This document shows, in pieces, positions 6,662 through 7,788 of a stretch of DNA of 7,788 nt. Made by a program: the position numbers and the translations under genes. Origin of the DNA: Thaumasiovibrio sp043421945. Lineage in GTDB: Bacteria; Pseudomonadota; Gammaproteobacteria; Enterobacterales; Vibrionaceae. Below the pieces are notes generated by a model. It did no database searches. It was not told the origin of the DNA and saw only the letters and a list, made by a program, of their open reading frames with translations. The DNA is taken from assembly GCA_043421945.1 (NCBI GenBank), contig JBHOGO010000129.1, forward strand, positions 1-7,788. The letters are read 5' to 3'. Each line of letters starts with the position of its first letter. Position 1 is the first letter of the stretch.

Positions 6662-7600
6662 ATGTCGACGACGCCAATGACACCTAACCGTTTTCAACGT
6701 TTTTTAGATTCTGATTTCTTCTATTATTTTAAGCGCGACAAAGTCGCAATGTTTAGTTTTGCGGTTTTCTTAACCTGTGTGTTAAGTGCGATTTTTGCGC
6801 CACTACTCGCGCCGATTAACCCGTATGATCCTACGGCTATCGACATTATGGATTCGGAGATGGCGCCAGTGTGGTTGGAGTACTCTGACCCACGCTTCTT
6901 ACTCGGAACTGATCCGCAAGGGCGCGATATCTTATCGACCATCCTGTACGGAATGCGTATCTCACTGATCATTGGTTTGTTAGCTGTTGCTGTACAAATG
7001 GTCTTAGGGATTGTGATTGGACTCTGTGCCGGTTATTTTGGTGGCCGTATTGATAGCTTCTTAATGCGTTTTGCGGATATCCAATTATCATTCTCTACCA
7101 TGATGGTAGCGATCATCGTTTCTGCCATTTTCAGAGCGGGCTTAGGAACACAGCTCTATAGCCAATATGCGGTGATCATGTTGGTGGTGATTATCGGTAT
7201 CGCCGAGTGGCCACAGTATGCGAGAACGATTCGAGCGTCGGTGCTAGCCGAGAAGAAGAAAGAGTACGTGGAGGCAGCCAAAGTGATGGGCTTTAAAGCA
7301 CCGCGTATTATGTTCCGTCATATATTGCCGAACTGTTTATCGCCAATCTTGGTGATCTCAACGGTACAAGTGGCGAACGCGATTATGTCAGAAGCGGCTT
7401 TATCCTTCTTAGGCTTGGGTTTGCCGGTTGATCAACCATCATTAGGCTCGCTGATTAGCATCGGCTTTAATTACATCTTCTCGGGTGCATGGTGGATTAC
7501 CGCTTTCCCTGGCATTGTACTAGTGGTGCTTGTCTTGGTGATTAATTTACTTGGCGATTGGCTACGAGATGTCTTTAACCCGAAAATATATAAAGGGTAG
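6662..7600 (+). CDS. ABC transporter permease, DppC/OppC type
   Basis: This 312-residue inner-membrane subunit pairs with the upstream DppB-like protein. The N-terminal cytoplasmic tail precedes membrane segment 1 (about 28-49). The family motif LGTDPQGRD is at 81-89, and further membrane segments lie near 100-124, 141-158, 168-183, 224-245 and 283-300. The EAA loop is at about 201-224 (EYVEAAKVMG, then HILPN). Length and motifs are typical of DppC. The ribosome binding site AGGAG (6649-6653) lies inside the end of the previous gene, and only 3 bases separate the two genes, so their translation is probably coupled to give equal amounts. It is the last gene of the operon, with a terminator 18 bases after its stop. 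Confidence 0.95.
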   Translation: MSTTPMTPNRFQRFLDSDFFYYFKRDKVAMFSFAVFLTCVLSAIFAPLLAPINPYDPTAIDIMDSEMAPVWLEYSDPRFLLGTDPQGRDILSTILYGMRISLIIGLLAVAVQMVLGIVIGLCAGYFGGRIDSFLMRFADIQLSFSTMMVAIIVSAIFRAGLGTQLYSQYAVIMLVVIIGIAEWPQYARTIRASVLAEKKKEYVEAAKVMGFKAPRIMFRHILPNCLSPILVISTVQVANAIMSEAALSFLGLGLPVDQPSLGSLISIGFNYIFSGAWWITAFPGIVLVVLVLVINLLGDWLRDVFNPKIYKG

Positions 7601-7618
7601 TCTCCATTCCACTCAAAC

Positions 7619-7646
7619 AAGGCGGCCTTATTAGGTCGCCTTTTTT
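7619..7646 (+). terminator. Rho-independent terminator of the ABC transporter operon
   Basis: AAGGCGGCCT (7619-7628) pairs with AGGTCGCCTT (7633-7642), with one G-T wobble, around a TATT loop and is followed by a six-T tract (7641-7646). The remaining 142 bases to the window end contain no gene or clear promoter that I can support. Confidence 0.92.
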
Positions 7647-7788
7647 ATGCCAGAGGTTAAGTCAACTTTAGAATGCGCTGGCGACAAGAGCCGTTAGATA
7701 CTCACACTGAATAATACCAAACTGGAAAATTAACTGGTCAGGTTGATCCACTCTCTTGAACACATTTTTGATACCCTTTGGGGACTCA

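Noticed and set aside
7732..7748. AACTGGTCAGGTTGATC, similar to one half of a FadR operator
   Set aside because: The second half does not match the expected GACC-type arm, and no gene follows within the window to judge its context.

Overview
The window looks like chromosomal core DNA of a gammaproteobacterium, most likely a member of the Vibrionaceae. The reasons are tRNA genes that encode their own 3' CCA and closely resemble E. coli argX, hisR and proM, a small monohaem cytochrome c5, mid-40s percent GC in the genes, and a neighbourhood (cytochrome c5, tRNA cluster, peptide ABC transporter) that I recall from Vibrio. The genus assignment rests on recall, not on a search.

Layout: (1) On the minus strand at the left edge is a gene for a secreted cytochrome c5 (134-544), followed in its direction by a strong rho-independent terminator (3-36). 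(2) Diverging from it is a plus-strand tRNA operon, Arg(CCG)-His(GTG)-Pro(TGG)-His(GTG)-Pro(TGG), at 820-1399. It has a plausible promoter with a GC-rich discriminator and ends at a GAAA-tetraloop terminator (1406-1436). The His-Pro pair is an exact tandem duplication: 210 bp are identical, including the non-coding spacer. (3) An 819-bp gap (1437-2255) has two parts. The first part has ordinary GC (about 46%) and a start-less minus-strand open frame that may be a decayed gene. The second part is very AT-rich (about 27% GC) and T-skewed, and leads into the transporter operon. (4) A four-gene operon follows (2256-7600) for a family-5 peptide-type ABC importer: a fused double ATPase, a periplasmic binding protein, and two DppB- and DppC-like permeases. 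It closes with a terminator at 7619-7646. The last 142 bases contain no recognisable gene.

How the genes work together: the binding protein captures a ligand in the periplasm, probably a di- or oligopeptide, and delivers it to the heterodimeric permease. The permease is powered by one polypeptide that carries both nucleotide-binding domains. Hairpins flank the binding-protein gene on both sides (4023-4036 and 5626-5653), which fits the usual need to make much more binding protein than membrane and ATPase subunits. The cytochrome and tRNA genes are functionally unrelated to the transporter.

I do not see a novel system. The most notable points are the perfect tRNA duplication, the hairpins around the binding-protein gene, the ATPase-first operon with a fused ATPase, and the unexplained 819-bp gap.
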